Of a stretch of 64,000 nucleotides of DNA, positions 10,461 to 23,063 are shown in pieces. The position numbers and the translations under genes were made by a program. The stretch is from Cephalopachus bancanus (lineage: Eukaryota; Chordata; Mammalia; Primates; Tarsiidae): assembly GCA_027257055.1 (NCBI GenBank), contig JAPVLO010000384.1, positions 1,116,001 to 1,180,000 of the forward strand. Reading direction: 5' to 3'. The notes below the pieces were generated by a model, which did not search any database, had not been told where the DNA came from, and worked only from the letters and a program-made list of their open reading frames with translations. Position 1 is the stretch's first letter, and each line of letters starts with the position of its first letter.

Positions 10461-12479
10461 ACTCCGATTAAAAAAAAATTACTCAATTTCAGGTACAAAT
10501 AGACTGAACTCCCTAGTTGGGGAAGCTTACATACCCTGGTGCCTAGCCACTCCACTGGGTTCACCAGCTCACGAGGTTATCTGTTGAGTCCATGCATGGA
10601 GGCAGAGAGAAACTCGGGGTACATTTGTAGCATTCCAGGCCCCCTCTCTGCTTGCATCTGCTCTGCCACCACCATTCCTCTATTTTGGTCACCTGGTGTT
10701 AGTTAGTTTATTGTGAAGACTGCCTCACAATAAAATGTAAGTCAAAAATAAATGGAAAGTGGTGAAATAGTGACAATGGGGACAGACAACTGGATGCAAT
10801 TAGCTTTAAGGAAGGGTAGAAAAATATGGCATTGAGTGGGGGTAAATTTGGTCAATAGTGTTGGCCTTGCTAGTAGGATGGAGACAGTGAACATCAATGA
10901 CATCTCTCACTCACTTCTTTTCTTGTTTTGTGTTATCTGTGAACCTCTTCTGTGAATATGTTCTTTGACGTTTTCTTTATCCATTCAACAAATATCTATT
11001 GTAACCCTGCCAAACGAGAGGTCCAAGTCTTTCATATGTTGACTTTTAAAAATATTTAATTTATTTTATGTGAGCTTAAAAAATAATATAGGATCGATCA
11101 TTTAGCAAATGAATTTTCCTCCATTTATGCGTTGATTTTTACTTTGATCTGCTCATAAGAATTGGGGATTTTACATCCCCTGACTCATCACCCATAGTCA
11201 CATAGCTGTCAACTTAACTGAATTAAACTGGAATATTACTGGAAACTGTGTGGAAAGAGATAAATCCAAATTGCGTTTAGGTATTAGATAAATAATGATT
11301 TAGTTTCCAGCAGGTTTGCTAATAATTATGAGAGAAGAGGTGGTTAAATTTGTGAATATCAACATTGCTCTGTACACACTCATTCCTTGACATAGAACAT
11401 TTTCTTCTAAGAAGGTTCAGTCTCTCAAGTGGACAGTGGTCTTTTACAACTTTTGGGAGAGATAAGTGAATGAACATCCAAGTTAAAGGTATGTTGCATA
11501 TGGTACTGAAAGTTGAGAGAAGGTGAAAATCTTTAATTAAAAAAGTATATATATATTTTAACTTTTAATTTTTTAATTTAAACATGGGTACAATTCAAGG
11601 TTAGGTGTACAATTAAATATATTTTTATATTTTCTTTTTGTGAAAACTACAAAAAAATTTTTGTAGTGAAGTTAGAAAAGTCTAGAAATTATGTTTAAGA
11701 AAATAATAAGTAGGGTTATTTTAAAGATACATGGAAAATCTGATTTAACAGTGACATGGCAGGGGAAGGAGAATACTAAAGTTTTTATTTTACAGAATAC
11801 CATAGCTATTAAAATTCTAAGTAGCTTTATTCACCATTTAATTAAAGGTCAAATATAAAAATATGAGAACCTGGAAGTCTCAACTAATTATTCTATTAAG
11901 TCATCAAAACTCTAATACTTGACTTCAACATTGGGATATAGAAAATTATGTAAACATGCTTGAACTAAACACATTTAATATATTAATGAGTTTTACAATA
12001 GAAAACATACTTTAAGCAACTACAATAAATGCCTCATATGAGTGCAGTGCATGGAATTAATCTATGCCTTGACTTCTTTTTCTTCCTACTACCTCAGAAG
12101 GAAGCTTTCTTTCCTCTTTTATCTGAAGCACTGTCCTGTCCTTTAATGATAGAGCAACAAAATCTTTACAGGGTAAATAAGGTAGAAAAAAGGAGATCCT
12201 TTCATTGATATGAAGGGATTACAGAATAAAATTGAATGAGAATAAGAAAGGAGACAATTTAAATAGCAGAGAACCTTATATTGTTCTTTTTGTAAAATGT
12301 TAATTTAAAATAACACAGAAATAGTATTCTCTACTCTCAAGTTTTCAATCAGTGGAACTCTCAATATTGTAATAAATTTTAGAATTGTGGTCTTAAGACA
12401 TGGCATTTTAGATAATAAGAGATTAATTTTCAAGTGGTTTATATTAGGTGTTGAACTATATATATATGCCATTGCTGAA
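10461..12479. other. Unassigned AT-rich sequence with one L1 scrap
   Basis: Mostly AT-rich sequence without recognised genes. A scrap near 11545-11640 (GGGTACAATTCAAGGTTAGG, minus-strand L1 3' end) is the only repeat I can name. Confidence 0.4.
11545..11640 (-). mobile_element. L1 3' UTR scrap
   Basis: CATGGGTACAATTCAAGG then TTAGGTGTACAATTAAATAT matches the complement of the L1 3' end seen elsewhere in the window (GGGGTACAATTCAGGGTTAG). Both ends are lost in AT-rich sequence. Confidence 0.55.
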
Positions 12480-12540
12480 TGCAAATGAGGAAAAAATTCA
12501 AAGAGGAAATCAAAAGAAAAATTAGGAAATGAAAACACAG

Positions 12541-12992
12541 CATGCCATGCTTATTGCAGCACTATTCACAATTGCAGAAAGATGGAAACATCCATGCTGC
12601 CCATCAAAACTTGACTGAGTTAAAAAAAAAAACATAGTACATATATGCAATGGAATATTACACAGCTGTAAAGAAGGACAAATTTATGGACTTTGCAGCA
12701 ACTTGGATAGATTCAGAGTCTATCATACTCAGTGATCTATCACAGAAACAAAGAACAGAGTACCACATGTTCTCACTCATAAGCAGACCCTGGTCATTTA
12801 CCATAATACTATAAGAAAGGGATTGGCAGTAGCAGGATACTGCTGGGGTGGGTGTGGTGTTGAGGAACACAATGTCAATAAGGGTACCTGATCTCAAACC
12901 CGGCAAAATGGGAACCAAAGTAGGCCAAACTTTACCTGTATGATTACCACTTGCATACTTAATCCTGAATTGTACCCCACATCTTTTAAAAA
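12541..12992 (+). mobile_element. Younger L1 3' end nested in an older L1
   Basis: Reads the last ORF2 codons (GCAGCACTATTCACAATTGC ... AATGGAATATTACACAGC ... TATCACAGAAACAAAGAACA) then a 3' UTR ending TGTACCCCACATCTTTTAAA. The G-rich part carries one copy of GGGATTGGCAGTAGCAGG and a TGATCTCAAAC ... GGGAACCAAAG block. It splits ORF2 of the surrounding L1. Confidence 0.9.
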
Positions 12993-13948
12993 AAGCACTG
13001 CAAGCCAAAATTTGTGGGATTGCAGCAAAAGTAGTATTAAGAGAGAAGTTAATAGCAATAAATTCCTACATTAAAAAACAGAAAGAACTCAAGTAGAAAA
13101 ACTAATGTACATGTCAAAAAACTAAAAAAAGAAAGACAAACTAAGCCTAAAGCTAGCAGAAAGAAAGAAATAATAAAGATCAGATAAAAAAAATAAATGA
13201 AACAGAGAAGAGAAAAAAAATACAAAAAACAACACAACAGAACCCATTTTTTTAAAATATAAAAGACATTAACAAACCCTTAGTTTGACTAACGTATTAA
13301 AAATAGACAAGACTCAAATAAAATCAGAAATGAAAAAAGAGACATTGCAACTGATACCACAGAAATAAAAAAGATCACAGGAGTCTACTGTGAGCAATTT
13401 TATGCTAACAAGTTAGATAAACTGGAAGAAATAACTGTGTTACTAGACATATACAACTTACCAAGACTCAATCATGAAGAATAGAAAATTTGAACAAACC
13501 TCTTGCTAACAAGAAAGAAGGAATCTGTAATTTAAAACCTCTCAACAAAGAAAAGCCCATACTAGATGGCTTCAGTGGTAAATTATACCAGCCTGCCAAG
13601 AATTAATGTCAATCCTTAAACTCTTCCAAAAACAGCATAGGAAGGAACACTTCAAAACTCATTATATGAGGCCAGCATCAGGCCGATATAAAAGATACCA
13701 CAAAAAAGGAAAACTATAGGCAAACATCTCTGATGAACAAAAATGCATGTAAGGGATGCAAGGATGGTTTGACATACAAAAATCAATGAATGTGACACTT
13801 CACATTAATAGAATGAAGGATGAAAATCACACGATCATGTCAATAGATGCAGAAAAAGCATTTGGCAAAATTTAGCACTTTTAAATTATATAAACTCTCA
13901 ACAAACTAGGAATAGAAGGAAATAGCCTCAATATAATAAAAGCCATAT

Positions 13949-14197
13949 GTGAAAATTGCACAACTAATATCAGAGTCAATGGGAAAAACTGAAAACTTTT
14001 CCTCTGAGATCAGGAACAAGGCAAGAATGTCCACTCTCACCACTCTGTTCAACATAGTACTAGAAGTCCCAGTTAGAGCAATTAGAAAAAAAGGTATGCA
14101 AAGGAATGGAAAGGAAGATATTATATTTTCTTTGTTTGCAGATGACATGATCTTATATGTAGACAACCCTAGAGACACCACAAAAAACCCTGCTTGA
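13949..14197 (+). pseudogene. L1 ORF2 reverse transcriptase fragment
   Basis: An 82-codon open segment carrying the RT catalytic region: [17 protein letters not shown], then [18 protein letters not shown], with the FADD box of L1 RT (two catalytic Asp). It is followed by a frameshift and stops, so it is a relic inside the old L1. Confidence 0.92.
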
Positions 14198-15723
14198 ACT
14201 AATAAATGAATTCAGTAAATTTTCAGGATAAAAATCAATATATAAAAATCAGTTTTGTTTTTATATGTTGAAAATAATATCTCTGAAAAAGAAATTAAGA
14301 AAGCAATCCTATTTACAAAGTACTAAAAATAACAAAATACTCAAGAATAAACTAAGAAGGTGAAATATTGCACACTGAAAATTATAAAAATTTGATGAAA
14401 GAAATGAGAAAAGACACACAAAATTGATTGACTTCTTGCATTCACAGATTGAAACAATCAATATTGTTAAAATGTCCATACTACCCACAGTGATCTATAG
14501 CTTCTGTTCCATCGTTATCAAAATCCCAATGGCATTTCTTATTTTAAAAAAACTCATAAAATTCATGTGGAGCTACAAAAGACCTTGAGCAGTCAAAATA
14601 ATTTTGAGAAAGAAGAACAAAGCTGAAGGCCTCACACCTCTCTATTTCAAAGCATTCCACAAAGCAACAGTAATAAAAACAGACACATATGCCAATGGAA
14701 TAAAGAATCCAGAGATAAACTCAGATAATCAATGGATGATTAGCTGACCTTAAATAAGAGTGCAAAGAATGTACAATGAGGAAAGGATAGTCTTCAACAA
14801 ATAGTATTGGGAAACTGGGTGTATACATACAAAAGAATGAAATTGGATCAGTTATGAAAATTCAACACAGAAAGGGAAAAAGACTGAAACATCAGTCCTG
14901 AAACTCTAAAACTCCTAGAGGAAAACACACAGGACATTTTTATCATATTGGTCTTGACAGTGATTTCTTAAATAAGACACCAAAAACACATGCAGCAAAA
15001 ATAGACAAGTGGAACTACAGCAAACTAAAAAGCTTTGAATCTGCAAAAGAAACCACCAACTGAGTGAAAGCACAATCAATCTATAGAATGGGGTAAACCA
15101 TATGTTTGATATGAAGTCAGTTTTCAAAAGATATAGGAACTCATATAAATAAATATGACCCCCCAAAACAAACAAACAAACAAACAAAAAGCCCAAGTAC
15201 AAGCAACTTGATTAAAAATAGAGAAAGGACTTGACTTATTATTAGGAAAATGCAAATCAAAACCACAATGAGATACCACTTTCTACCTGCTAAGAGAATC
15301 ATCATCAAAAAACCAAAAGATAAGCAGTGTTGGTGAGGATGTGGTTAAACTGGAACCCTTGTACACTGTTGGTGAGAATGTAAAACAGTACAGCCACTAT
15401 GCAGAATAATATGAAGATTTTACAAAAAATTAAAAATTGAACTCCCATGTGATCCAGCAAACTCACATCTGGGCATTTATCGGAAGCAATGAAGACTAAG
15501 ATGTTGAGATATTTGCATGCCCATGTTCATTGCAACATCATTCACAATAGCCAAGATGTGGAAACACTCTCAGCATCCATTGACAGATGAACGGGTAAAG
15601 AAAAAGGGGTACAGGTATATACATACAATGGAATGTGATTCAGCCACAAAAAAGAGAAAATCGTTCCCTGTGCAGCAAGGATGAATGTGGATTACATTAT
15701 GCTAATGGAAATAAGCCAGTCAA

Positions 15724-16028
15724 CAGGGTGCAGTGGCTCAAGCCTGTAATCCCAGCACTTTGGGAGGCCGAGGTGAGGGGATTGCCTGAGCCCATGGGTT
15801 CAAGAACAGCTTGGGCACCTTGGCGAGACTTTGTCTCTACAATAAATCAAAAAATTAGCTGGGCGTGGTAGCGCGCTGAAGGCTGGGGTAAAGGATCGAT
15901 GGAGCCCAGCAGGTGGACGCTGGGGTGACCTTGAACGTCTGTGGCACTGCACTCCAGCCTGGGTGACGGAATGAGACACCAACTCAAAAAAGAAAAATAA
16001 CTAAATAAATAAAGAAAAGAAAGAAAGG
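15724..16028 (+). mobile_element. Alu (dimeric, older type) inside the L1
   Basis: Sense Alu, head GGGTGCAGTGGCTCAAGCCT, with the older left arm (GGGCACCTTGGCGAGAC), a shortened right-arm start and a tail of AAAT/AAAG repeats. CCAGTCA recurs on both sides (15716 and 16032) as a degraded target duplication within the L1 3' region. Confidence 0.93.
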
Positions 16029-16311
16029 AACCAGTCAGAGAAATACAAATACTTGATCCCACTTACATGGTGTGCAGTACTTTAAAAAGTCAAATTCATA
16101 GAAAAAGAGAATATTATGGTGGTTGTTAGCAGTTGGGAGAGAGAAAATTAGATACTTTTCAAGGGTTATTCAATTTCAGTTATGCAAGTTGAATAAGTTC
16201 TGGAAGTTCTGGAGATCTGTTGAACAACCCTGTGCCTATATTGAAGAATACTGCATTATATACTTAAAATTTTGTTAAGAGAATAGAATGAATGTTCTTA
16301 CAATTATTAAA

Positions 16312-16815
16312 AAAAGAATTTAGGACAAAGTCTCCATTTTAGTGTTAGTTATTTTAAGTCCCTAGATGTCACTCATGCAAAACTCATTTAATGATTCAGA
16401 ATAGTGAATTATTAAAAGAATCAGGAAGGCTTAAGTAGTTTACCATTTGCTATAAAGAATATCAATGCATCTATGCTTTCCTAATACTCATTCTATGTAC
16501 CTATCTAATTTTTAATTAGGAGACTGTGATAATGAGATCATCACAAAAATGTCAAATATTTTAAATTTAAAATATTGCAGTTATTTAAGATTTAAACCTT
16601 AGAAGGAGTTTGAGGCCGCTTGAAAGTTTAATCATAGTGTAAAATATTTTATTTTATTCTACCACATGTCTACAAAGATGGCCAGGGTGGCCATTTTCTT
16701 CCTCTTTTTTCTTCTTTTTTTGTGACAAGGAGGTTGAGTTTTATTATACTGCATTGCCACCTTGTTTGCCCTTTGCAAATGATGTGTTTTTGTAGGATAA
16801 GTGCCTATTACTGGA

Positions 16816-16874
<59 letters not shown>

Positions 16875-17382
16875 GACACACACAGAGACATACACGTTTT
16901 ATCTATATGAAACTAATTAAAATGGGTGGGAATCAAGCCTATTTTAGGAAGCTCTATATGGAAAGAGATGTATCCAAACAATGTCCAAGTATAAAAGAAA
17001 TGAAAAAGGAGCTATCTTAATACTTATAGTCCTTATATAACATTTAAAAAGAGCACTCACTTATAAAATTAAACCTAGGTTAATCTAACAAGATGAAGTG
17101 CAATAGGACTGATATTCTTTCTAAAAAAATATAAGTAGCAGTAAAAGTCCAACAAAAGATTTGCAAGTCAGAATAATTTTCCTGAACCCATTATTTGTCT
17201 TGATTCCTGCTTGGATTTGAACCTCAGTGTGACTTTTTTTTTGGCTACAATTTCCTAGAAAGATAGTGTTAGCATGGATACGATCTATGAATGGTCCATT
17301 TAAGGAGTTACACGGTCATTTTTTACCCTAAAATATCCCCTATGCATTCGTCATTGTTTCTAAAACTTCCCATCAGTTGTCC
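16312..17382. other. Unassigned sequence with a microsatellite
   Basis: No gene or interspersed repeat recognised apart from the compound CT/CA microsatellite listed separately. Confidence 0.45.
16819..16890 (+). repeat. Compound (TC)n-(CA)n microsatellite
   Basis: About eighteen uninterrupted CT/TC units pass directly into a CA tract with G interruptions. Confidence 0.97.
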
Positions 17383-17405
17383 ATTTGTTTAAAGCTAAAA
17401 CTAGG

Positions 17406-17704
17406 AGCCTGGCTTGGTGGCTCAGCCTGTAATCCTGCGCTTTGGGAGGCTGAGGTGAGTGAATTGCCTGAGCAACTTGGTGAGACCTCATCTCTACAAT
17501 AAATCAAAAAATCAGCCGGGCGTGGTAGCACATACCTGTAATTCCGGGTACTCGGAAGGCTGAGGTAGAAGGATCGCCGGAGCCCAGCAGGATCGCCGGA
17601 GCCCAGAAGGCTGCGGTGTCTGCGGTGTCCGGGAGCGGCCACTGCACTCCAGTCTGGGTGACAGAGTGAGACTCAAACTCAAAAATAAATAAATAAATAA
17701 ATAA
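17406..17704 (+). mobile_element. Alu (dimeric) with internal tandem duplications
   Basis: Sense Alu with an AAAT-repeat tail. A 23-bp duplicated flank starting ATTTGTTTAAAG lies at 17383-17405 and 17726-17748, one mismatch. In the right arm the 19-bp unit AGGATCGCCGGAGCCCAGC (17570-17588) is repeated at 17589-17607, and TGCGGTGTC is repeated at 17612 and 17621. The left arm lacks the stretch between GCCTGAG and CAACTTGG, so it is a deletion variant. Confidence 0.95.
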
Positions 17705-17748
17705 ATAAAACTACGCTTTTTATTTATTTGTTTAAAGATAAAACTAGG

Positions 17749-18729
17749 CTGCCGTTGGGTCCATCCAGCCTAGTAACACAGCTATAAGACCTGTTAGTGA
17801 TTGATTGGCTCTCTTCTAGATAAAACATTTGATTCCAGTGTATTGTCCTCAGCTACCTGGCACAGTTCTGAAGAAACGAGTGGTAGAACAGGTATGTTGT
17901 TGTCAAGGTGAGGTCTGGATTGTGAGGGTGGGCTTTATGATAAGGTAACCCGTGGGAGTGAAGCCCCTCAGAGAGAATGGGTGACCAGGAAAGTTTTGTC
18001 ATATTAGCAAGATTTCATTTTGGAGATAACACTTTTGCTGAAGTTTAAAGAATACATAAGATTTAATATGAGTATGAAGTAGAGGAATTGCCTGGCTGAG
18101 AAAGTAGAACAAAACAACAAAAAGCTGCAAATCTGTTTTTGTGTGCATCACCTAAAGTGTTGGCTTCATAGCGTAGAGACACATTTACTTTTCGCAATCG
18201 GAAAACATGAAGATAACATTTCTCCAGATTTCATTTTATGTAATATTAGATAATGACATATTCTGTTATCTCTCAAAGCTTTGTTATGAACTCACTGTCA
18301 CTGTTTCACTGTGATGAAACAACATCTCATTCATCTCTCCTGGATGATGGGAGGGAGAAATGGACAGGGTACACACATTCACGCAATACCAAAATAACCA
18401 TGATCAGGGTGGGTAAGTGAAAACAAAAGACCAATAGCCTTTTATGAGACAAAACTGGATTTATAGAGGAATCTAGATGGCCCCACATAGAAGGCCAAGT
18501 CAAACAAGCTAAGGGCATTTATTGGAGTAAACACATGAGTGAGAGAGAGGTCTTGGGGCTAGATTGAATCAAGGACATTTGTTCTTAAGGAAGCCATCTT
18601 GTCTTAATAATTTGTTTGGACATTTTGCCATGGGTAAGAACTTAAAGTCCTTCACAACTTTTTGTCTGATATTATACAATGCAAGAATTTCTTCATTTCA
18701 TGAGACATGCCAGTTACATCATTCTTTTG
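17749..18729. other. Unassigned sequence
   Basis: No gene or repeat family recognised. Confidence 0.4.
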
Positions 18730-18745
18730 TAATAGTGACTTTCTT

Positions 18746-18859
18746 TTTTTTTATTAATCAATATTTTTTATTATGATTTTGTGGGGTACAGTTAAGGGTT
18801 AGGTGTACAATTACGTTTCATTCAGGCACCCTGTTGATAAGAGGTGTTTCCCCATCCTC
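18746..18859 (-). mobile_element. Very short L1 3' end insertion
   Basis: Only 114 bp of L1 3' UTR (complement of the A-rich end, TTGTGGGGTACAGTTAAGGG, CATTCAGGCACC). A perfect 16-bp target duplication TAATAGTGACTTTCTT lies at 18730-18745 and 18860-18875. It belongs to the same 3' UTR subtype as the L1 at 59863-60316, distinct from the commoner type. Confidence 0.95.
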
Positions 18860-18875
18860 TAATAGTGACTTTCTT

Positions 18876-20965
18876 GAGGATGGAGCCAGACTGACTGCCA
18901 TATCGTAAGGCAGGTGGTAGGGTGCGCCTCCTTTGAGATGCTCATACAGAAATGAAAGGATCTGCACACGAGCAGATAAAGGGTGTAGATGAGTCACCAA
19001 AGCAGACTTGGAAAAGCCAACTGGAAAGAAAATCCATCTAGGGTCAGGTGGAGGAAGGAGCCAGGTGAGGGAGACATATATTTGTCTCAGATTAAGTCGG
19101 AGCACTGTGGATGATACCATCAGAGTTGAAGGACCTCAGAGTCCCTTTCTTAGAGGCATGGATTTAAAAAAAAATTCCAACAAATCAAGCCTAAAACCTT
19201 CAACTTATGACAAGTAGTAAACTTTTGCATAGAACTTTTCTGTCCAGGGTAGCTTTTGCATGGATTTCTTTGTTACCCACCTGTATATTTTAGCTAAGTT
19301 CTCTGATTACGGTTTGTATTTGTCTTGGGTCTTCCACTTTTATCTCAGTGTTCTTTTCTAACATGTCAGCTTGTCCTCAGTGTGAGGTGTATCGTGGCTA
19401 TTTCTACAAGTTATTGTTATTATTTCCCAACACTACAGTTCATCCTCCATGGCACTATTCTTTGGTGCGTCTCACCAGAGTCACTCTAACTAATCTTCAA
19501 TCTGCTCCGGCAGGTAGGAATTAAAATATACTAAATTGTGAAGAAATAGAAAATCTAAATGATATTAAAAGCCTTGGTTAAGTAATAGACATAGACATAG
19601 ACATAGATATAACCTTCATAAGCACAACTGAGAAACATGATGAAGCTTTGCACATATTTATTTTTATGATTTGAAGATCTGACTTTGGAAGTAGTAATCT
19701 CATAACTCTTTAAAACCCAAAGAGTTCTAGATTGTGCAGTGAAAGACAAGGTTAAAATCTGGTGAAATTTTCTATTTTGTTTGCCTCATCTCTCTCCAAC
19801 TTTCAATAGATGAAGAGTGTTCAAGTGGAAGAAATGAATGACAAAGAAGTGGAGATGTTCAGAAATATTATCCACACCTACACTTGGTATAAATTAAACT
19901 ATAATAGCCCTGAACCTGCTTTTTCGTCTTTAGTAATGTGAGTGTGTGTATATATGCATGGGTGACAGTTTTACTGGGGAAAAATTGGTCTTTCTGTTTT
20001 GCTACTTATTGCATTTTCAAATTGGCTCAATCAGACACAAACATAGCATTGGAAGATGAGAACTCAACCTCCCTGTCTTCCATGAAAAATAGAACTAACT
20101 TGTCATCCACCCTAATAAAATAATACTTCGACAATTTTGAGAGTCTGTGAGGATGGCAGTATTAGATGTTTACCTCTGTCTTTTGTTGCTTTTTCTTACA
20201 TTGGCTCTGAAGGCTGTCCCGACTTTCAAGTTAATCCTTTTATCAGATGCTTATAATCCATGTGTAAAAACTAGACACATACTTATGAAACAAGCAGATA
20301 GTAGCAATAGGCAAATTTAGGAATGTGGACAGTATTTCAAGTGTCAGTAAGTGACATTTTAGATAGCTAGAGGTCTTCAAAGAAGGAAGATCTTTATAGT
20401 GAACTTTAAGAATGGGTAAAATTTTTAAAAATTTTAACACGATATTAGACCCAATATACCAAAAATATTGCCATTTCATAATCGTTACAATCAACATAAA
20501 ATCATTACATATTTTAATACCTTGTCTTCAAAATTCAATGTCTATTTTGTACTTACTCTGCATCCCAATTTGGACTAGACACATTCTTTCTTTCTTTTTT
20601 TTGGACTAGACACATTTCAAGCTCTCAATACCTACACATTCCCTGGTCTGGCAGTTGCCATGTTGGCCAGCACTGTTCTATATCATTTCACAGAAGTTTC
20701 CCAGAGGAATTAAACTACTGTTGCCCACAGTGGTAATCGTCGCATGAACCTATCCCATATTGGCTTCCTTTGCTTCCCTTTCTTAGTTCCTCATCCCAGC
20801 AGGGGTTTCCTAAAATCATCTCAAAATTCATTGTCTGCTTTTGGGAATTCTTTTTCTAAGACAACAGTCATGAGAATGAAGATGCCCCAGAGGGCAGCAT
20901 TAGGACCCGTGGGTGAAGATACCAGGTGAGCTGTCAGAGGATCACTGGGGCTATTGACGGATTGT
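18876..20965. other. Unassigned sequence
   Basis: About 2 kb without a recognised gene or repeat family. It includes a short ATAGAC hexamer run near 19586-19608. Open frames of up to 100 codons on either strand show no known domain. Confidence 0.4.
19586..19608 (+). repeat. (ATAGAC)n short tandem repeat
   Basis: Nearly four copies of the hexamer ATAGAC in a row. Confidence 0.95.
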
Positions 20966-20969
20966 TAAT

Positions 20970-21430
20970 TAACTGATTAGTTCATTCATTCAAAAAAACA
21001 TGCACTGAGCTTTTGCTATGTGCCTTGCACCACATTGGGCCCAGTGCAAAAAGAAGTGGGTACAAAGGACCCATCACATGGGCTGTCCAGGCAGATACCA
21101 AGGGACTGCCTAGTGGGCAGCTCCGCAAGGATTGGATTTGGATCACATGGCTTGGCATCCTTTCTAGTCTATCAACACTGCCTTCCATGATTCAGGGTGA
21201 ATAGGTAGAGAGAAGGCATTGCACGTGGGCTGGAGATGGGATGGATGAGAGAATTAACTCGTATGGGGGCTGTTGGGGTGCTAGGAGATGGATGTAAGAG
21301 GCAGAGCTGAGGCTGCAGTGTGATGGTCCTTGTAAAGCTGCCTAAGTCACCTAGACCTCATCTTATGGTAGGCGAGAAAACACTGGAAGCTTTTAGCAGC
21401 AGAAGGACAAGGCGAAGGCGATGTCTTAGG
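20970..21430 (+). repeat. Ancient mammalian repeat, family not assigned
   Basis: Starts GTTCATTCATTCAAAAAAAC, GAGCTTTTGCTATGTGCC, the familiar '...gagcacctactatgtgccaggcac' repeat start. It continues to a block equivalent to 'gaaaacactggaagcttttagcag'. The same order of blocks occurs at 26.3, 29.8 and 54.2 kb. I recognise it as a common old mammalian repeat but cannot name the family with confidence. Confidence 0.5.
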
Positions 21431-22019
21431 GAGATACATTTTGGGCTTATATAACAATTGCCTTAATTTTTCTCTTCTGATTGCATACAAAATACAAGAC
21501 ATTAGAAAGTGGGGAGTGGGTTGCAAAAAGACTTTAACCTTATTCAAAGAGGCTTTCTTTGAAGAGAAGAGTGACTCCGGGGTTGATTGCTTAGGGAATT
21601 CAACGCCAAAGAACTGTGACTGAAGCCATGAAGAGACCCTGAGCCAGCTCTATGCCTTCTGTTTGGCCCTAAGCCAGCTTGATGGACTCCATGAAGGAAC
21701 ACTGGTTCCTTCTACTCTATTGGGTTTGGTTCAGTTTTTCTCCAACTTCCTACAGACCTGTCCTCAACAGTACCTTCAAAGATGTACATGTTATTAAGCA
21801 GTGATTTAACCAATCCTATCACGAGCAAGGCCTTTATGACCTATACCTGCAGTTGGCCATTTCTATCAGTCAGTCAGAACATGTAAGCTACCAAAGATAT
21901 TTAGCTCTGGAATGCAATGATAGAGGCTGGAAGATTATGTTTTCCAGAAAAACCTAAATAATTCATAATGGCGTTTGCCTAAGTAGTCATAATAAAGCAA
22001 CTAAAACACTACGATGTTT
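21430..22019. other. Unassigned sequence
   Basis: No gene or repeat recognised. Confidence 0.4.
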
Positions 22020-22033
22020 AAAATATCCGATGT

Positions 22034-22744
22034 CCAAAGATATGCAAATTAAAACCACACTGAGATACCGCCTAACTCCAATCAGGATGGCCATCATCAA
22101 TAACTCAAAAAACAATAGATGATGGAGAGGATGTGGCGAAAAGGGAACACGTCTACATTGTTGTTGGGAGTGAAAACTAGTACAGCCTCTGTGGAAAACA
22201 GTGTGATGATTCTTAAAAGATCTGAAAATCGTCCTCCCATACGACCCCACAATCCCCCAACTGGGAATATACCCAGAAGAACTCAAATCACTCTATAAAT
22301 ACAATCCCCGCACATGTATGTTTATCGCAGCATTGTTCACAGTAGCAAGAACATGGAACCAACCGTGCTGCCCATCGAAAAAGGGCTGGATTAAAAACAG
22401 TGGTACATATACATGATGGAATAGTACACAGCCATAAAGAAGAACAAAATCATGAATTCGCAGCAACCTGGATGGACTTAGAGTCTATAATACTGAGTGA
22501 TCTTTCACAGTGTTCTCACTCATGAGCGGACCTTGAACAATTATCATAATACTATAGAGAATGATTGGCAGTAGTGGGAAACTGCTGGGAGGGGGGTAGG
22601 GAAGTGGGATTGGCAGTAGTGGGAATCTGTCTGGGGAGGGCACACCTCATCAACAAGGTACCTGCATAATGAACACTTGTATACCTAGCCCTGAATTGTA
22701 CCCCACATTTTTAAGACAAAAAAAATTTAAAGAAAAAAAAAAAT
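22034..22744 (+). mobile_element. 5'-truncated young L1
   Basis: Reads the ORF2 C-terminal region (ATGCAAATTAAAACCACACT, GATGGCCATCATCAATAACTC) into a 3' UTR with the duplicated G-rich unit and an A-rich tail. Imperfect 14-bp target duplications AAAATATCCGATGT (22020-22033) and AAAATACCTGAAGT (22745-22758) flank it. Confidence 0.92.
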
Positions 22745-23063
22745 AAAATACCTGAAGTGATTGGATTCTCAACATGGTCCTCTGAGGCATTCAGGACCAA
22801 TATTCATGTCACTGAGAAGAAACTGAAGTCCAGAGTGGTTGTTTTGTTAAGTAACTGTAGAGAGGAGTGGAACAAGGGCTTATGATGGCTCATTTTATGT
22901 GTCAGACTTCTCTCTAAGTCATCTATCAATTGTATGTTATATTTGGCTTCACCACTTTAAATAGTTTATATACTTTCCTTCTTTCATCATAAAATTCAGA
23001 TCATTCTTATTTCTTTTATCAAGGATTGCCACGTAAATATTACACGATTAACTTCCATTTACA

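Larger units (their letters stand above)
12480..16311 (+). mobile_element. Old L1, ORF2 to 3' end, interrupted twice
   Basis: The element starts within ORF2 (12480-12541), is interrupted by a younger L1 (12541-12992) and resumes at 12993 with GGGATTGCAGCAAAAG, GAGAGAAGTTAATAGCAATAAA and so on. It runs through the RT active site (FADD near 14139) and the C-terminal half to a 3' UTR ending near 16311. An Alu sits at 15724-16028 and the L1 reads straight through its target site. Frames are broken many times. Its 3' UTR differs from the young L1s. Confidence 0.92.

Noticed and set aside
19586..19608. ATAGAC repeats as a CRISPR-like array
   Set aside because: Simple hexamer microsatellite without spacers, in a mammalian genome.
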